DNA of 64,000 nucleotides from Granulicella sp. S156 (GTDB lineage: Bacteria; Acidobacteriota; Terriglobia; Terriglobales; Acidobacteriaceae): positions 458,939 through 522,938 of the forward strand of contig NZ_LMUH01000022.1 in assembly GCF_009766105.1 (NCBI RefSeq), read 5' to 3'. The number at the start of each line of letters is the position of its first letter. Position 1 is the stretch's first letter. The position numbers and the translations under genes were made by a program. This document shows positions 17,826-26,867 of this stretch, one piece after another. The notes beneath the pieces were generated by a model. It was not told the DNA's origin. It did no database searches and was given only the letters and a program-made list of their open reading frames with translations.

Positions 17826-18452
17826 ATGCTTCACACCTTCGTAGCCCTAGTAGAAGACAAACCCGGCGTACTCACCCGCGTCGCCTCGCTCTTCCGCCGT
17901 CTGAGCATCAACATCGTCTCGCTGACGGTCGGAGAATCGGAACGTCCCGACACCTCGCGCATGACTATCGTGTGCGAGGCTCCCGAGAATGCCGCCCACA
18001 GGATCAGGGCCTCGCTCTACAAGCTGGAGACCACCGTCCACGTCGATGAGGTCAACCGCGCTCAGGCTGTCGTACGCGAGCTCTGCCTGATCAAGGTTGC
18101 CGCCGGACCCGACTCGCCTCACGGCCAGAACTCGCGCTCGCAGGTCTTCGAGCTGGCACAGGTCTTCCGCGCCCGAGTCGTCGACCTCGCACCCGAGTCC
18201 ATCATGCTGGAGATGACGGGCTCTGCCTCCAAGATCGAAGGCCTGTTGCAGGTCCTGCGTGAGAGCGGCTACGAGGTCCTTGAGGTCTCACGTACTGGAC
18301 GCATGGCCATGCGGCGCGGCCACCATACCTCCCGCGTGCTGAAGGCTCTCGGTACAAAGACTGCCTCCGCTGACAATATCGACATTCTTGACCCCGACGC
18401 GCTGCCGGAGGATGAAGTTCTCCCCACTGAGTTTGGCGAGCATGAAGCATGA
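17826..18452 (+). CDS. ilvN: Acetolactate synthase small (regulatory) subunit
   Basis: 208 residues, longer than the ~160-residue enterobacterial IlvH. The N-terminal ACT domain (LHTFVALVEDKPGVLTRVAS, then NIVSLTVGESE) binds valine in the family and sets feedback inhibition of IlvB. The second half is the C-terminal ALS-ss domain (VRELCLIKVAA ... IMLEMTGSASKIEGLLQVL ... VSRTGRMAMRRG). The extra C-terminal ~40 residues are acidic and of unknown function. Downstream of the lipoprotein gene and upstream of ilvC in the same direction. Confidence 0.95.
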   Translation: MLHTFVALVEDKPGVLTRVASLFRRLSINIVSLTVGESERPDTSRMTIVCEAPENAAHRIRASLYKLETTVHVDEVNRAQAVVRELCLIKVAAGPDSPHGQNSRSQVFELAQVFRARVVDLAPESIMLEMTGSASKIEGLLQVLRESGYEVLEVSRTGRMAMRRGHHTSRVLKALGTKTASADNIDILDPDALPEDEVLPTEFGEHEA

Positions 18453-18524
18453 GGATGACCGGAACTGCAAACGCAGTTCCAGAGTCCACACAACACATTC
18501 GCAATTTCACCATCAACCAACTGA

Positions 18525-19565
<1,041 letters not shown>

Positions 19566-19606
19566 GCACCCGCAAGAGCCCTTCCCCTGAAGGGTGCAAA
19601 AACTAA

Positions 19607-19657
19607 AGAGCACCAGATTTCACCGGGCGACGCGGTGAAACCTGGTGCTCTTTTTTT
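19607..19657 (+). terminator. Strong terminator ending the leu-ilv operon
   Basis: AGAGCACCAG-A-TTTCACC pairs with GGTGAAACCTGGTGCTCT around a short loop (one mismatch), followed by a run of eight T. Confidence 0.95.
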
Positions 19658-19736
19658 ACGACTAATGCTCTTCGATATCCTCCGCCAAGATCAAACGTCA
19701 CATACAAGAACACCTGATTCCTTTTAGAGGTCGTAC

Positions 19737-20285
19737 GTGAAAACTCTCATCCTGCTTCTCAGCCTGGGCCTAGCTTCTACAGCACAGGCACAAGCCACTT
19801 GGAAGGGCCTGTCCTTCGGCCAAACCCGCGACAGCGTACGCGCTGCGCTCGCGGGGCAGAACTTCGACGTCGAGACCAGCCAGGAGGGCTCGCTGCAATC
19901 GGTCAGCGACTACCAACTGCTGTTGCCAGGCATGCGCAATGCGCTGCCTCTGCGCGCGGAGTTCCGCTTCACCGACGCCGGCGGCCTGATGGACATAACC
20001 CTCTCGCTCGACTTCGCGATCATGAAGCAAAACTTTCCCAGCATCGGCGGCGATGAAGCCTTGCTGAACTTCGCCTCCGACAAGCTCACACGCGCGCTCA
20101 CCGACAGATATGCCACGCCCATCAGCCGGCAGGCCGATTGCGATGCCGACGCCGCAACCGTCGCCAAGCGGCCGGTAGCCTGTGCCATCAACTGGCACGA
20201 CCCTGGCCAGTCCGTCGAACTCGACTGGTATACGCATGGGCCGCGGCTCTTCATCCGCTACCAGATGCTCGCACCCGACCTGTAG
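19737..20285 (+). CDS. Secreted protein of unknown function
   Basis: 182 residues from a GTG with AGAGG upstream. Signal peptide (MKTLILLLSLGLASTAQAQA) followed by WKGLSFGQTRDSVRAALAGQ, a motif resembling the start of many small periplasmic proteins with a beta-sheet/helix layout. Two Cys lie near the C-terminus (QADCDAD, VACAINW) and may form a disulfide. No named family was recognised. Separated from ilvC by a terminator, so it has its own promoter; the next gene starts 58 nt later. Confidence 0.7.
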   Translation: MKTLILLLSLGLASTAQAQATWKGLSFGQTRDSVRAALAGQNFDVETSQEGSLQSVSDYQLLLPGMRNALPLRAEFRFTDAGGLMDITLSLDFAIMKQNFPSIGGDEALLNFASDKLTRALTDRYATPISRQADCDADAATVAKRPVACAINWHDPGQSVELDWYTHGPRLFIRYQMLAPDL

Positions 20286-20343
20286 AGCTACATATCCGCA
20301 GGGACCTCGGAACCTTTGCGGGTTACACAGCGTACACACAGGC

Positions 20344-21276
20344 ATGCCTCAGCCGTTGTTTGCCCTTGCCTTTGCGCTCGCGCTCCCCTTCTCGTCTGCG
20401 GCATCCCAACAACCGGCAACTCCGGCCGAGACCGCATCCACCGCAGAAGCCATCATGGCGCGCGTAGCCCTCAATCAGAACCAATCCGAGGCCCAGCGCG
20501 CCCGCTACGTCTATGTTCAACACGCCCGCACCCTCTCCCGCAAAGGCAAAACCATCCTGTGCGAGGAGATCACAGATTCCCGTGTCACCCCCTCCGGCGC
20601 GGACTCACATCAGGAGCTTCTCAAGCTCGATGGGCGGATGCTGGTAAAGCACAAATACATCACCTACACCCACCTGCTTCCTGGGAAAAAGGACGACAAG
20701 CCACCAGTAGATGCCGATCACGACAGCCTTTCTATTAGCGTTGGCGATGATGACGATACGGACCGCGACCTTGTCGAAGGTATTCGCGAGCACCTGATCA
20801 ATGACCAATCCAAAGATGGCATCGGCAAGGGTCTTTTCCCGCTGACCTCGAAGAACCAGCAGGACTATCAGTTCAAGCTGCTAGGGCACGAGCCGCGCAA
20901 CGGCCACGACTGCTTTCACATTGAATTCCGCCCCAAAGACAAGGACGACTTCGGCTGGAAGGGCGACGCCTACATCGATGCCGCCACCTACGAGCCGGTG
21001 TCCGTCCGCACCGTCATGGCGCGCAATATTCCATTCGCGGTTCGCACCTTGATGGGGACCAACGTACCCGGCCTGGGCTTCACCATCCTCTACGCCCCGC
21101 AACCGGACGGAGTCTGGTTCCCGGTCAGCTTCGGGACCGAATTCAAGATACACGTGCTGTTCTTCTTCAACCGTGAGATCGTCATCGACGCCCAAAACCG
21201 GGACTTCGAAAAGACCCACGTCAGCTCAAAGATCGTCGGGGGTGGAGACCTCGTACAGCCTCCGCAGAAGCCCTGA
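20344..21276 (+). CDS. Secreted protein, LolA/LolB-like fold suspected
   Basis: 310 residues from ATG 20344 (signal peptide MPQPLFALAFALALPFSSAA); the frame is open upstream to 20182. A helical N-terminal region (TASTAEAIMARVALNQNQSE) is followed by long beta strands (YQFKLLGHEPRNGHDCFHIE, KGDAYIDAATYEPVSVRTVM, WFPVSFGTEFKIHVLFFFN). This order is like outer-membrane lipoprotein-sorting (LolA-type) domains that accept a hydrophobic ligand, a weak comparison. No enzymatic motif. A hairpin terminator follows at 21301. Confidence 0.65.
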   Translation: MPQPLFALAFALALPFSSAASQQPATPAETASTAEAIMARVALNQNQSEAQRARYVYVQHARTLSRKGKTILCEEITDSRVTPSGADSHQELLKLDGRMLVKHKYITYTHLLPGKKDDKPPVDADHDSLSISVGDDDDTDRDLVEGIREHLINDQSKDGIGKGLFPLTSKNQQDYQFKLLGHEPRNGHDCFHIEFRPKDKDDFGWKGDAYIDAATYEPVSVRTVMARNIPFAVRTLMGTNVPGLGFTILYAPQPDGVWFPVSFGTEFKIHVLFFFNREIVIDAQNRDFEKTHVSSKIVGGGDLVQPPQKP

Positions 21277-21300
21277 CTCTATTCATTCTGCATGCTAAAG

Positions 21301-21328
21301 AAAATCGCTCCCCGAAGGGAGCGATTTT
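21301..21328. terminator. Bidirectional hairpin terminator
   Basis: AAAATCGCTCCC / GGGAGCGATTTT, a perfect 12-bp stem with loop CGAA. The A/T ends give a U-tract in both directions, serving the gene ending at 21276 (+) and the one ending at 21359 (-). Confidence 0.9.
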
Positions 21329-21358
21329 CACAACTTGACCACAGGAAACCCACATCCT

Positions 21359-21646
21359 TTAGGTAGTGACGATCTCCACACCGCGCCAAAAGGCGACATG
21401 GTGCTTCACGGTCTTGGCCGCAGGCTTCGGATCGGGGTAATACCAGGCTGCATCGGGGTTCTCCTGGCCGTCTACGAGCACTGTGTAGTAGCGCGCACGC
21501 CCCTTCGACGGGCAGTTCGAACTCGTCGAGCTAGGCTTGAGAAAGGCGCGATTTACAGTCTCTTCAGGAAAGTAGATACTGCCTTCGACCGTTTCGATGT
21601 TCTCGCTCTCTGCGAGAGTTTGTCCGTTCCAAATTGCCTTCGCCAT
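21359..21646 (-). CDS. DUF427 domain protein
   Basis: 95 residues. The DUF427 signature is visible: AIWNGQTLAESE at the N-terminus, VEGSIYFPEE, then SSNCPSKGRARYYTVLVDG with the conserved Cys, and AAWYYPDPKPAAKTV near the C-terminus. The biochemical function of the family is not established. Single-domain version. Minus strand, facing the terminator at 21301. Upstream it faces a regulatory-looking spacer. Confidence 0.9.
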   Translation of the reverse strand: MAKAIWNGQTLAESENIETVEGSIYFPEETVNRAFLKPSSTSSNCPSKGRARYYTVLVDGQENPDAAWYYPDPKPAAKTVKHHVAFWRGVEIVTT

Positions 21647-21990
21647 ATCCGCCTTCCAATCATTTCAATTAGATGCAGCAGGCAGGCCCCGGTTTGCATC
21701 ACTGCAATCTGGGAACTCCTGTGCCGCGGCTAAGCCGCGTACCCTTTACGGTTATAGCATAAATATATTGTAAATGGAAGTATTGATCCAAGCTCCTACA
21801 GAAGTGCGTAGAAGCGGAAGCTCCTGGCAGAGACACAAGATGTCTCATGCAGAGGGCTTCGAAGAGGTCGCCACGAATGTGCCATTGAGAAGCCTTATTA
21901 ACCAATGTTAACCAAGTAATTAACCAACGGCTAAACAACCGTTGAGACCTTCGGAGTGTCTGATACCTCAGGGGGACATAAGACATCTGG
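21647..21990. other. Spacer with phased TTAACCAA repeats
   Basis: No reliable gene. Three TTAACCAA boxes (21898, 21908, 21920) spaced 10 and 12 bp, followed by an inverted repeat CAACGG-N8-CCGTTG (21925-21944), lie 46-93 nt before the zinc-ribbon start codon. An ORF on the minus strand (21699-21986) has no ribosome site and no family features. Confidence 0.5.
21898..21944 (+). promoter_or_regulatory. Candidate operator: three phased TTAACCAA boxes plus inverted repeat
   Basis: Direct repeats one helical turn apart, then CAACGG / CCGTTG. This is the arrangement of a cooperative regulator site; the regulator is not known. Confidence 0.35.
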
Positions 21991-22152
21991 ATGACAGCTT
22001 CAAGAAAGTGCCCACGCTGCGGCTCAGAGGAAACAGCGCGTTCTCACCGGAAGCTTTTGGAACGCCTCCTTCCGAAGATCAAGCCCTACCGCTGTTCTGA
22101 GTGCCAGCACCGGTTCTTTTCACCTGCGTTTTTCAAAGAAAAAGAAAAGTAA
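21991..22152 (+). CDS. 53-residue zinc-ribbon protein
   Basis: ATG at 21991, stop TAA at 22150-22152. Two CxxC knuckles, CPRC (residues 7-10) and CSEC (35-38), 24 residues apart, form a four-cysteine zinc ribbon. The linker and C-terminus are basic (HRKLLERLLPKIKPYR; FFKEKEK), and HRFFSPAFF follows the second knuckle. A G-rich site (GGGGGA) lies 15 nt upstream, a loose spacing. Nucleic-acid binding is plausible for such a basic ribbon but not shown. A perfect 22-bp hairpin begins at the stop codon. Confidence 0.65.
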   Translation: MTASRKCPRCGSEETARSHRKLLERLLPKIKPYRCSECQHRFFSPAFFKEKEK

Positions 22153-22206
22153 GGGCTGAAAGCCCGACACATCGATGACTCAACCGATGTGTCGGGCTTT
22201 CAGCCC
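22153..22206. terminator. Perfect 22-bp hairpin after the zinc-ribbon gene
   Basis: Arms 22153-22174 and 22185-22206 pair perfectly around a 10-nt loop and are followed by TTTG. The outer GGGCTGAAAGCCCG also occurs near 54220, so it is both a likely terminator and a member of a repeat family. Confidence 0.7.
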
Positions 22207-22285
22207 TTTGCATGTCTTGGACTTGCAACCTGGGGCGTTGCCCCCAGGGTGGTACAAGCCCGGTCTTTCGCCCCCCCACAGTCGA

Positions 22286-25240
22286 TTACGCCATAGCTTC
22301 GACCAGCGTCCTCGTATTCTCCGGATCGGGCTTCTTCAACTCCGCTGGCTCTTCCTTAACCTTTGGCGGTCCAATCTTCTTCTCGAAGCTGCACTCCGGC
22401 GTCGTGGGAGCCTCCTCTTCCTTGGCTCCCTTACGCGGCCGGCGCTTGGGCAGGGCCTCGCGATTGTTCGGGCAGATCAGGTACGTGCCCTCGCTGTTCG
22501 CGTACTCCACCAGGTAGGCCGAGTCGCACTTCGGGCAGGTCTCGTTCACCAGCTTCTGGTTGCTGGTGAAGTCGCACTTGGGATACCGCGTGCAGCCGTA
22601 GAACGTGTCGCCGCGCTTGTTCTTGCGCACAGCAACCTCGCCCCCGCACTTGGGGCACGGCACCTCGAGCAGCTCCTGCTTCACGTACTTGCACTTCGGA
22701 TAGCCCGAGCAGGCGATGAACTCGCCATACTGGCCATCGCGCTGCAGCAGCGGCTTGCCGCACTTGGGGCAGGGCTCTTCCAGCACGACCGGCGGCTTCG
22801 TCTGCACCTTCTGGGTGAGCTTGCGGATCGTCTTGCACGGCGGGTCTTCGTTGTAGCCGGGGCAGGCCATAAACGGCCCCCACGGGCCATTGCGCAGCAC
22901 CATGGTGCGCCCGCAGTTGTCGCAGAACTCCTCTTCCTGCTCGCCGTCCTGCGCCTCGGGAGAGTTCAGGTCAGGCTTCGCGGCGAAGTTCTCCTTCGTA
23001 AAGTCGCAGCTCTCCGGCTCCACAACGAGCTTTATGCCCGTCTTCTTGCCTTGTCCGCCAGCACGCTGCAGAGCGTCGATTAAGGCTGCCTTGTCCGCGA
23101 CCTCTTCGTTGAATTCGGCGACATCGTCGTTCATCGCCTTGACGTGCATCGGGAAGTTGAAGGTGTCGAGCACCTTCTTGACGGCGGCCTTAGGGTCTTT
23201 CTTGAACGGGCCCTGCGCCACCGTAATGGGCTTGGTCTTCGTGAAGTTCGAGCACGAGTAGAAGCTGCCGAACTTGCCCCACTTGAGCACCAGCGCGCTG
23301 CCGCACTTATCGCAGATCTCCTCCGTCTTCTGCTCCATCCGCTTGATGTCTTCCATCTCGGTCTCGGCGACCTTCAGCTCTTTTTCGAAGTGGCCGTAGA
23401 AGCCCTTGAGCAGGTCGGTCCACTTCTCCGAACCCTCTTCCACCGCATCGAGCTCTCCTTCGAGCTGTGCCGTGTAGCCGGTCTCGAAGATGTACGGGAA
23501 GTTCTTCACCAACAGCTCGGTTACCACCATGCCGATCTCGGTGGGAACGAGCTTCTGCGCGAGCTTCTTGACGTAGTCACGCTCCTGGATCGTGTTGATG
23601 ATCGAGGCGTACGTCGAAGGGCGTCCAATGCCCTTCTCTTCCAGCGTCTTCACCAGGCTCGCTTCGTTGAAGCGTGGCGGCGGCTGTGTGAACTTCTGCT
23701 GCGGATCGAGCTTGATCTTCTCGAGCGACTGCCCATCCTTTAACTCCGGCAGACGCCGCTCCGCGGAACTCTCCTCCGAGGTCGCATCCTTCGAGGCCTC
23801 GGCAGCACTGTCGCCTTCGGCGCTGGCGGCAGCAGTCTTCTTCTCTTCCGCGGCAGCAGCAGCGGATGCCTTCGTATCACGGGCGGCTTTGGCCTTCTTC
23901 GCCTCTTCGTCGAAGCGGAGGAAACCGTCGAACTTCAGAATGCTTCCCGTAGTACGGAAGTCATAGCTCACGTCCGCCTTGGCTTCGATGTCTACTGTCG
24001 TCTGGTCGAAGATTGCGGGCGTCATCTGGCTGGTGACCGCACGCTCCCAGATCAGCTTGTACAGCCGGTACTGCTCGTCCGAGAGATACTTGCGCACCTC
24101 ATCGGGAACGAAGCTGATGCTCGTGGGGCGAATCGCTTCGTGCGCATCCTGCGCGTCTTTCTTGCTCTTGTAGACATTTTCCTTGGCAGGCAGATAGTTC
24201 GCGCCAAACTTCTTCTGCACCCAGTCGCGAATGTCTTTCACAGCATCCGGGCTGATACGCGTGGAGTCGGTTCGCATGTAGGTAATGAGACCCACCGTGC
24301 CCTCAGAACCGAGTTCGATGCCTTCATACAGGCGCTGCGCCACGCCCATCGTGCGGCGCACGTTGAAACCCAGCCGGCCGGCAGCCTGCTGCTGCAACTG
24401 GCTGGTCGTAAACGGAGCCTTCGGGTTCTGTTTGCGTTCCCTCTTTTCGATCGACCGGACACGCCACGTGGCTTTTTCAAGCTGCGACATTACCTCATCG
24501 ACGGCTCCCTTATCGGGCAGCGCGTTCGAAAGAAACTGCTCCTTGCCCTCGGCATCCGTGCCGTTCGACACGCGAATCGGCAGGCCCTTCACCCCAACCA
24601 TGCGGGCTGTAAACTCCTGCCCATTTTTCTGGGGAGCCAGCACAGCATCAATATTCCAGTACTCCACCGGGTTGAAGGCGTTGATCTCGCGCTCACGCTC
24701 CACAATGAGCCGCAGCGCGACCGTCTGCACACGTCCCGCACTCAGGCCGCGGCGGACCTTGTCCCACAGCAGCGGAGAGATCTGATAGCCCACCAGGCGG
24801 TCGAGCACGCGCCGCGTCTGCTGCGCATCGACGAGGTTCTCATCCACTTCGCGGGTGTGCTCAAACGCCGCCTTCACGGCCTTCTTCGTAATCTCGTTGA
24901 AGGTCACGCGCCGCATCTTGCTCTTGTCTTTGATCGACGGCAGCAACTGAAACTTCAGATGCGCGGCGATAGCCTCGCCTTCGCGGTCAGGATCGGGTGC
25001 CAGAAACACAGCATCGCTCTTGGCCGCCAGCTTCTTCAGGCGGTCGACGATCTTCTCCTTGCCGGGCGAAACAATGAGCGTCGGCTCAAACGTCCGATGC
25101 TTCAGCTCCACGCCGATATCGTTCTTCGGAAGGTCCATGATGTGGCCAATGGAGGCCTCCACCGTATAGTCGCTGCCGAGATATTTCCCGATCGTCTTCG
25201 CCTTCGCCGGCGACTCCACGATCACTAGATTCTTTGCCAT
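22286..25240 (-). CDS. topA: DNA topoisomerase I
   Basis: 984 residues from ATG 25240 (a GTG at 25249 is in frame). Type IA enzyme that relaxes negative supercoils. The Toprim domain starts at LVIVESPAKAKTIGKYLG and has APDPDREGEAIAAHL; the active-site Tyr is in GLITYMRTDSTRIS. The C-terminus has four CxxC zinc ribbons (starting CDKCGSAL, CDNCGRTM, CPKCGKPLL, CPKCGGEVA, with a further CPKCDSAYL). An Ala/Glu/Lys-rich insert of about 60 residues splits the catalytic core (region KAARDTKASAAAAAEEKK), and the tail is charged. It lies head to tail with dprA, a common pairing. Confidence 0.96.
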   Translation of the reverse strand: MAKNLVIVESPAKAKTIGKYLGSDYTVEASIGHIMDLPKNDIGVELKHRTFEPTLIVSPGKEKIVDRLKKLAAKSDAVFLAPDPDREGEAIAAHLKFQLLPSIKDKSKMRRVTFNEITKKAVKAAFEHTREVDENLVDAQQTRRVLDRLVGYQISPLLWDKVRRGLSAGRVQTVALRLIVEREREINAFNPVEYWNIDAVLAPQKNGQEFTARMVGVKGLPIRVSNGTDAEGKEQFLSNALPDKGAVDEVMSQLEKATWRVRSIEKRERKQNPKAPFTTSQLQQQAAGRLGFNVRRTMGVAQRLYEGIELGSEGTVGLITYMRTDSTRISPDAVKDIRDWVQKKFGANYLPAKENVYKSKKDAQDAHEAIRPTSISFVPDEVRKYLSDEQYRLYKLIWERAVTSQMTPAIFDQTTVDIEAKADVSYDFRTTGSILKFDGFLRFDEEAKKAKAARDTKASAAAAAEEKKTAAASAEGDSAAEASKDATSEESSAERRLPELKDGQSLEKIKLDPQQKFTQPPPRFNEASLVKTLEEKGIGRPSTYASIINTIQERDYVKKLAQKLVPTEIGMVVTELLVKNFPYIFETGYTAQLEGELDAVEEGSEKWTDLLKGFYGHFEKELKVAETEMEDIKRMEQKTEEICDKCGSALVLKWGKFGSFYSCSNFTKTKPITVAQGPFKKDPKAAVKKVLDTFNFPMHVKAMNDDVAEFNEEVADKAALIDALQRAGGQGKKTGIKLVVEPESCDFTKENFAAKPDLNSPEAQDGEQEEEFCDNCGRTMVLRNGPWGPFMACPGYNEDPPCKTIRKLTQKVQTKPPVVLEEPCPKCGKPLLQRDGQYGEFIACSGYPKCKYVKQELLEVPCPKCGGEVAVRKNKRGDTFYGCTRYPKCDFTSNQKLVNETCPKCDSAYLVEYANSEGTYLICPNNREALPKRRPRKGAKEEEAPTTPECSFEKKIGPPKVKEEPAELKKPDPENTRTLVEAMA

Positions 25241-25450
25241 ACTGCACACCTATTCAGAGACGACCGGCCGAAACCGCGTCCCTGTTTCTAATTCCATTGC
25301 AAACTAACACGGATTGCCGAGGTCAAGTCAAACCGGACAAATCGGCACTGCGCTCGGTCACTCATACGCAACCCTACACGCAGATGTTCTGTTGGACGTG
25401 CCAACATCTCTGCCGGAGTGACAAATAATACACATGTTTCCTTACAGCTA

Positions 25451-26674
25451 CTAAAAGGACCGCACGTAATTTTTGCCCGGCATCTGTTTTACCCGCCCTG
25501 CGAGTTCGAGCTCGAACAGTGCGGTAAACACTTCACCCGAAACCATCTTTGGCTCTAGACGCTCGATCAGCTCGTCGAGTTGCAGCGCCTCGTCCTGGCG
25601 GAGATGCTGCATCACCAGCCGCTCCTGTTCGCTCATCGGAGGCAGGGTAGCCGCTTCGGGGAATAGCGCCGCAGCTCCGGAGAATAATGATGCGCTTCCC
25701 CCACCGGAGGATTCATTCCCCCCATTTCTGGCCCCATTCGGGACTCCAGCCTGCTCCTCCAGTCGGCCCTCCAGCTCCACCCGCACCTGCGAGGGCAGGT
25801 CTTCCCAGACATCCTCCCACGTGGCGGTCAGCTTCGCACCCTGCTTGATGAGGGTATTCGGCCCCCAGGCGTTCTTGTTGGTCGCATTGCCGGGCACCGC
25901 ATAGACGTCTCGGCTCTGCTCGATGGCGCAACGCGCGGTAATGCGCGTGCCGGAGTACTCCGCCGCCTCGACAACGAGCACCCCCACGCTCATGCCGCTC
26001 AGGGTGCGATTGCGAATGGGAAAGTTCTGCGGCGCAGGAAATGTGCCCATCGGAAACTCGCTGACCAGGGCTCCGCCCTGCTGCACAATCTGCTCGGCCA
26101 GCTTCTTATTCTCCTTGGGATAGATGACGTCGATGCCGGTGCCCCACACGGCAATCGTCGTTCCGCCCGCCTCGAGCGCACCCTTGTGCGCGCAGGTATC
26201 CACGCCGCGCGCCATGCCGCTGAAAATTACAACACCCCGGCGCGCAAGATCGCGGCTCAACATCTCAGCCATGCCCGCACCATACGGCGTCGGATGCCGC
26301 GTACCCACCACCGCAATCCCCGCCCGGTTCAGCAGGCTCGCATTGCCGCGCACCCAAAGCACCGGCGGAGGGTCATAGATCTCCAGCAGCCGTTGCGGGT
26401 AGTCGTCGTCTTCCGGCGTTACAAAGCTCGCTCCAGCCTCGGCGAGGCGTTGCGCTTCATCCAGTGCCGCCGCTCGCGCACGGCCGTCATAGCAGAACTG
26501 CGCGGACTCTGCGGGCATGCCGGTACTCTCCAGCTCGGTAAGCGAGGCTGAAAACATACGCTCCGCCGCACCCAGCCGCTGCACCGCTCGCCCGCACCGC
26601 GTTGGCCCCATGCGCGGCGTCAGCACCAGTGCCAGCCACGCCAGACGCGCCTCTTCCTTCACCCCTTGCGACAT
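25451..26674 (-). CDS. dprA: DNA processing protein DprA
   Basis: 407 residues from ATG 26674 (GAGGGAAA upstream). Loads RecA onto incoming single-stranded DNA during natural transformation. Rossmann-like core signatures: VVGTRHPTPYGAGMAE, FSGMARGVDTCAHKGAL, GTGIDVIYPKEN and SEFPMGTFPAPQNFPIRNR. The N-terminus is a helical SAM-like domain and the C-terminus a winged helix (LQLDELIERLEPKMVSGEV), joined by a linker rich in Gly, Ser and Ala. About 210 nt upstream of topA on the same strand. A near-perfect 30-bp hairpin lies 43-122 nt beyond its start. Confidence 0.95.
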   Translation of the reverse strand: MSQGVKEEARLAWLALVLTPRMGPTRCGRAVQRLGAAERMFSASLTELESTGMPAESAQFCYDGRARAAALDEAQRLAEAGASFVTPEDDDYPQRLLEIYDPPPVLWVRGNASLLNRAGIAVVGTRHPTPYGAGMAEMLSRDLARRGVVIFSGMARGVDTCAHKGALEAGGTTIAVWGTGIDVIYPKENKKLAEQIVQQGGALVSEFPMGTFPAPQNFPIRNRTLSGMSVGVLVVEAAEYSGTRITARCAIEQSRDVYAVPGNATNKNAWGPNTLIKQGAKLTATWEDVWEDLPSQVRVELEGRLEEQAGVPNGARNGGNESSGGGSASLFSGAAALFPEAATLPPMSEQERLVMQHLRQDEALQLDELIERLEPKMVSGEVFTALFELELAGRVKQMPGKNYVRSF

Positions 26675-26716
26675 CACTTTCCCTCTTCGCTACATTGTGC
26701 TCGCATGGTATCGCAC

Positions 26717-26796
26717 AGGGAAGAGAGATCAGAGAACAGAAATCAGTTCAGAAGCACCGCTCTTCTCTGATCTCTGTTCTCTGATCTCTCTTCCCT
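26717..26796. repeat. 30-bp near-perfect inverted repeat
   Basis: Arms 26717-26746 and 26767-26796 match at 29 of 30 positions around a 20-nt loop, in the divergent spacer between dprA and the acyltransferase. Each arm contains the periodic GATCAGAGAACAGAAATCAG pattern. Confidence 0.85.
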
Positions 26797-26867
26797 CGCT
26801 AGAATCATCTTTTGTCCAATCGCTGCCTGACGCACGAATGCCTCCAACCGGAGCGGGATTGCCACGT

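Noticed and set aside
21699-21986. 95-residue minus-strand frame
   Set aside because: No ribosome site and basic, aromatic-rich composition of a random frame; the same stretch holds phased repeats.
22175-23083. 302-residue plus-strand frame
   Set aside because: Antisense to the zinc-ribbon end of topA.
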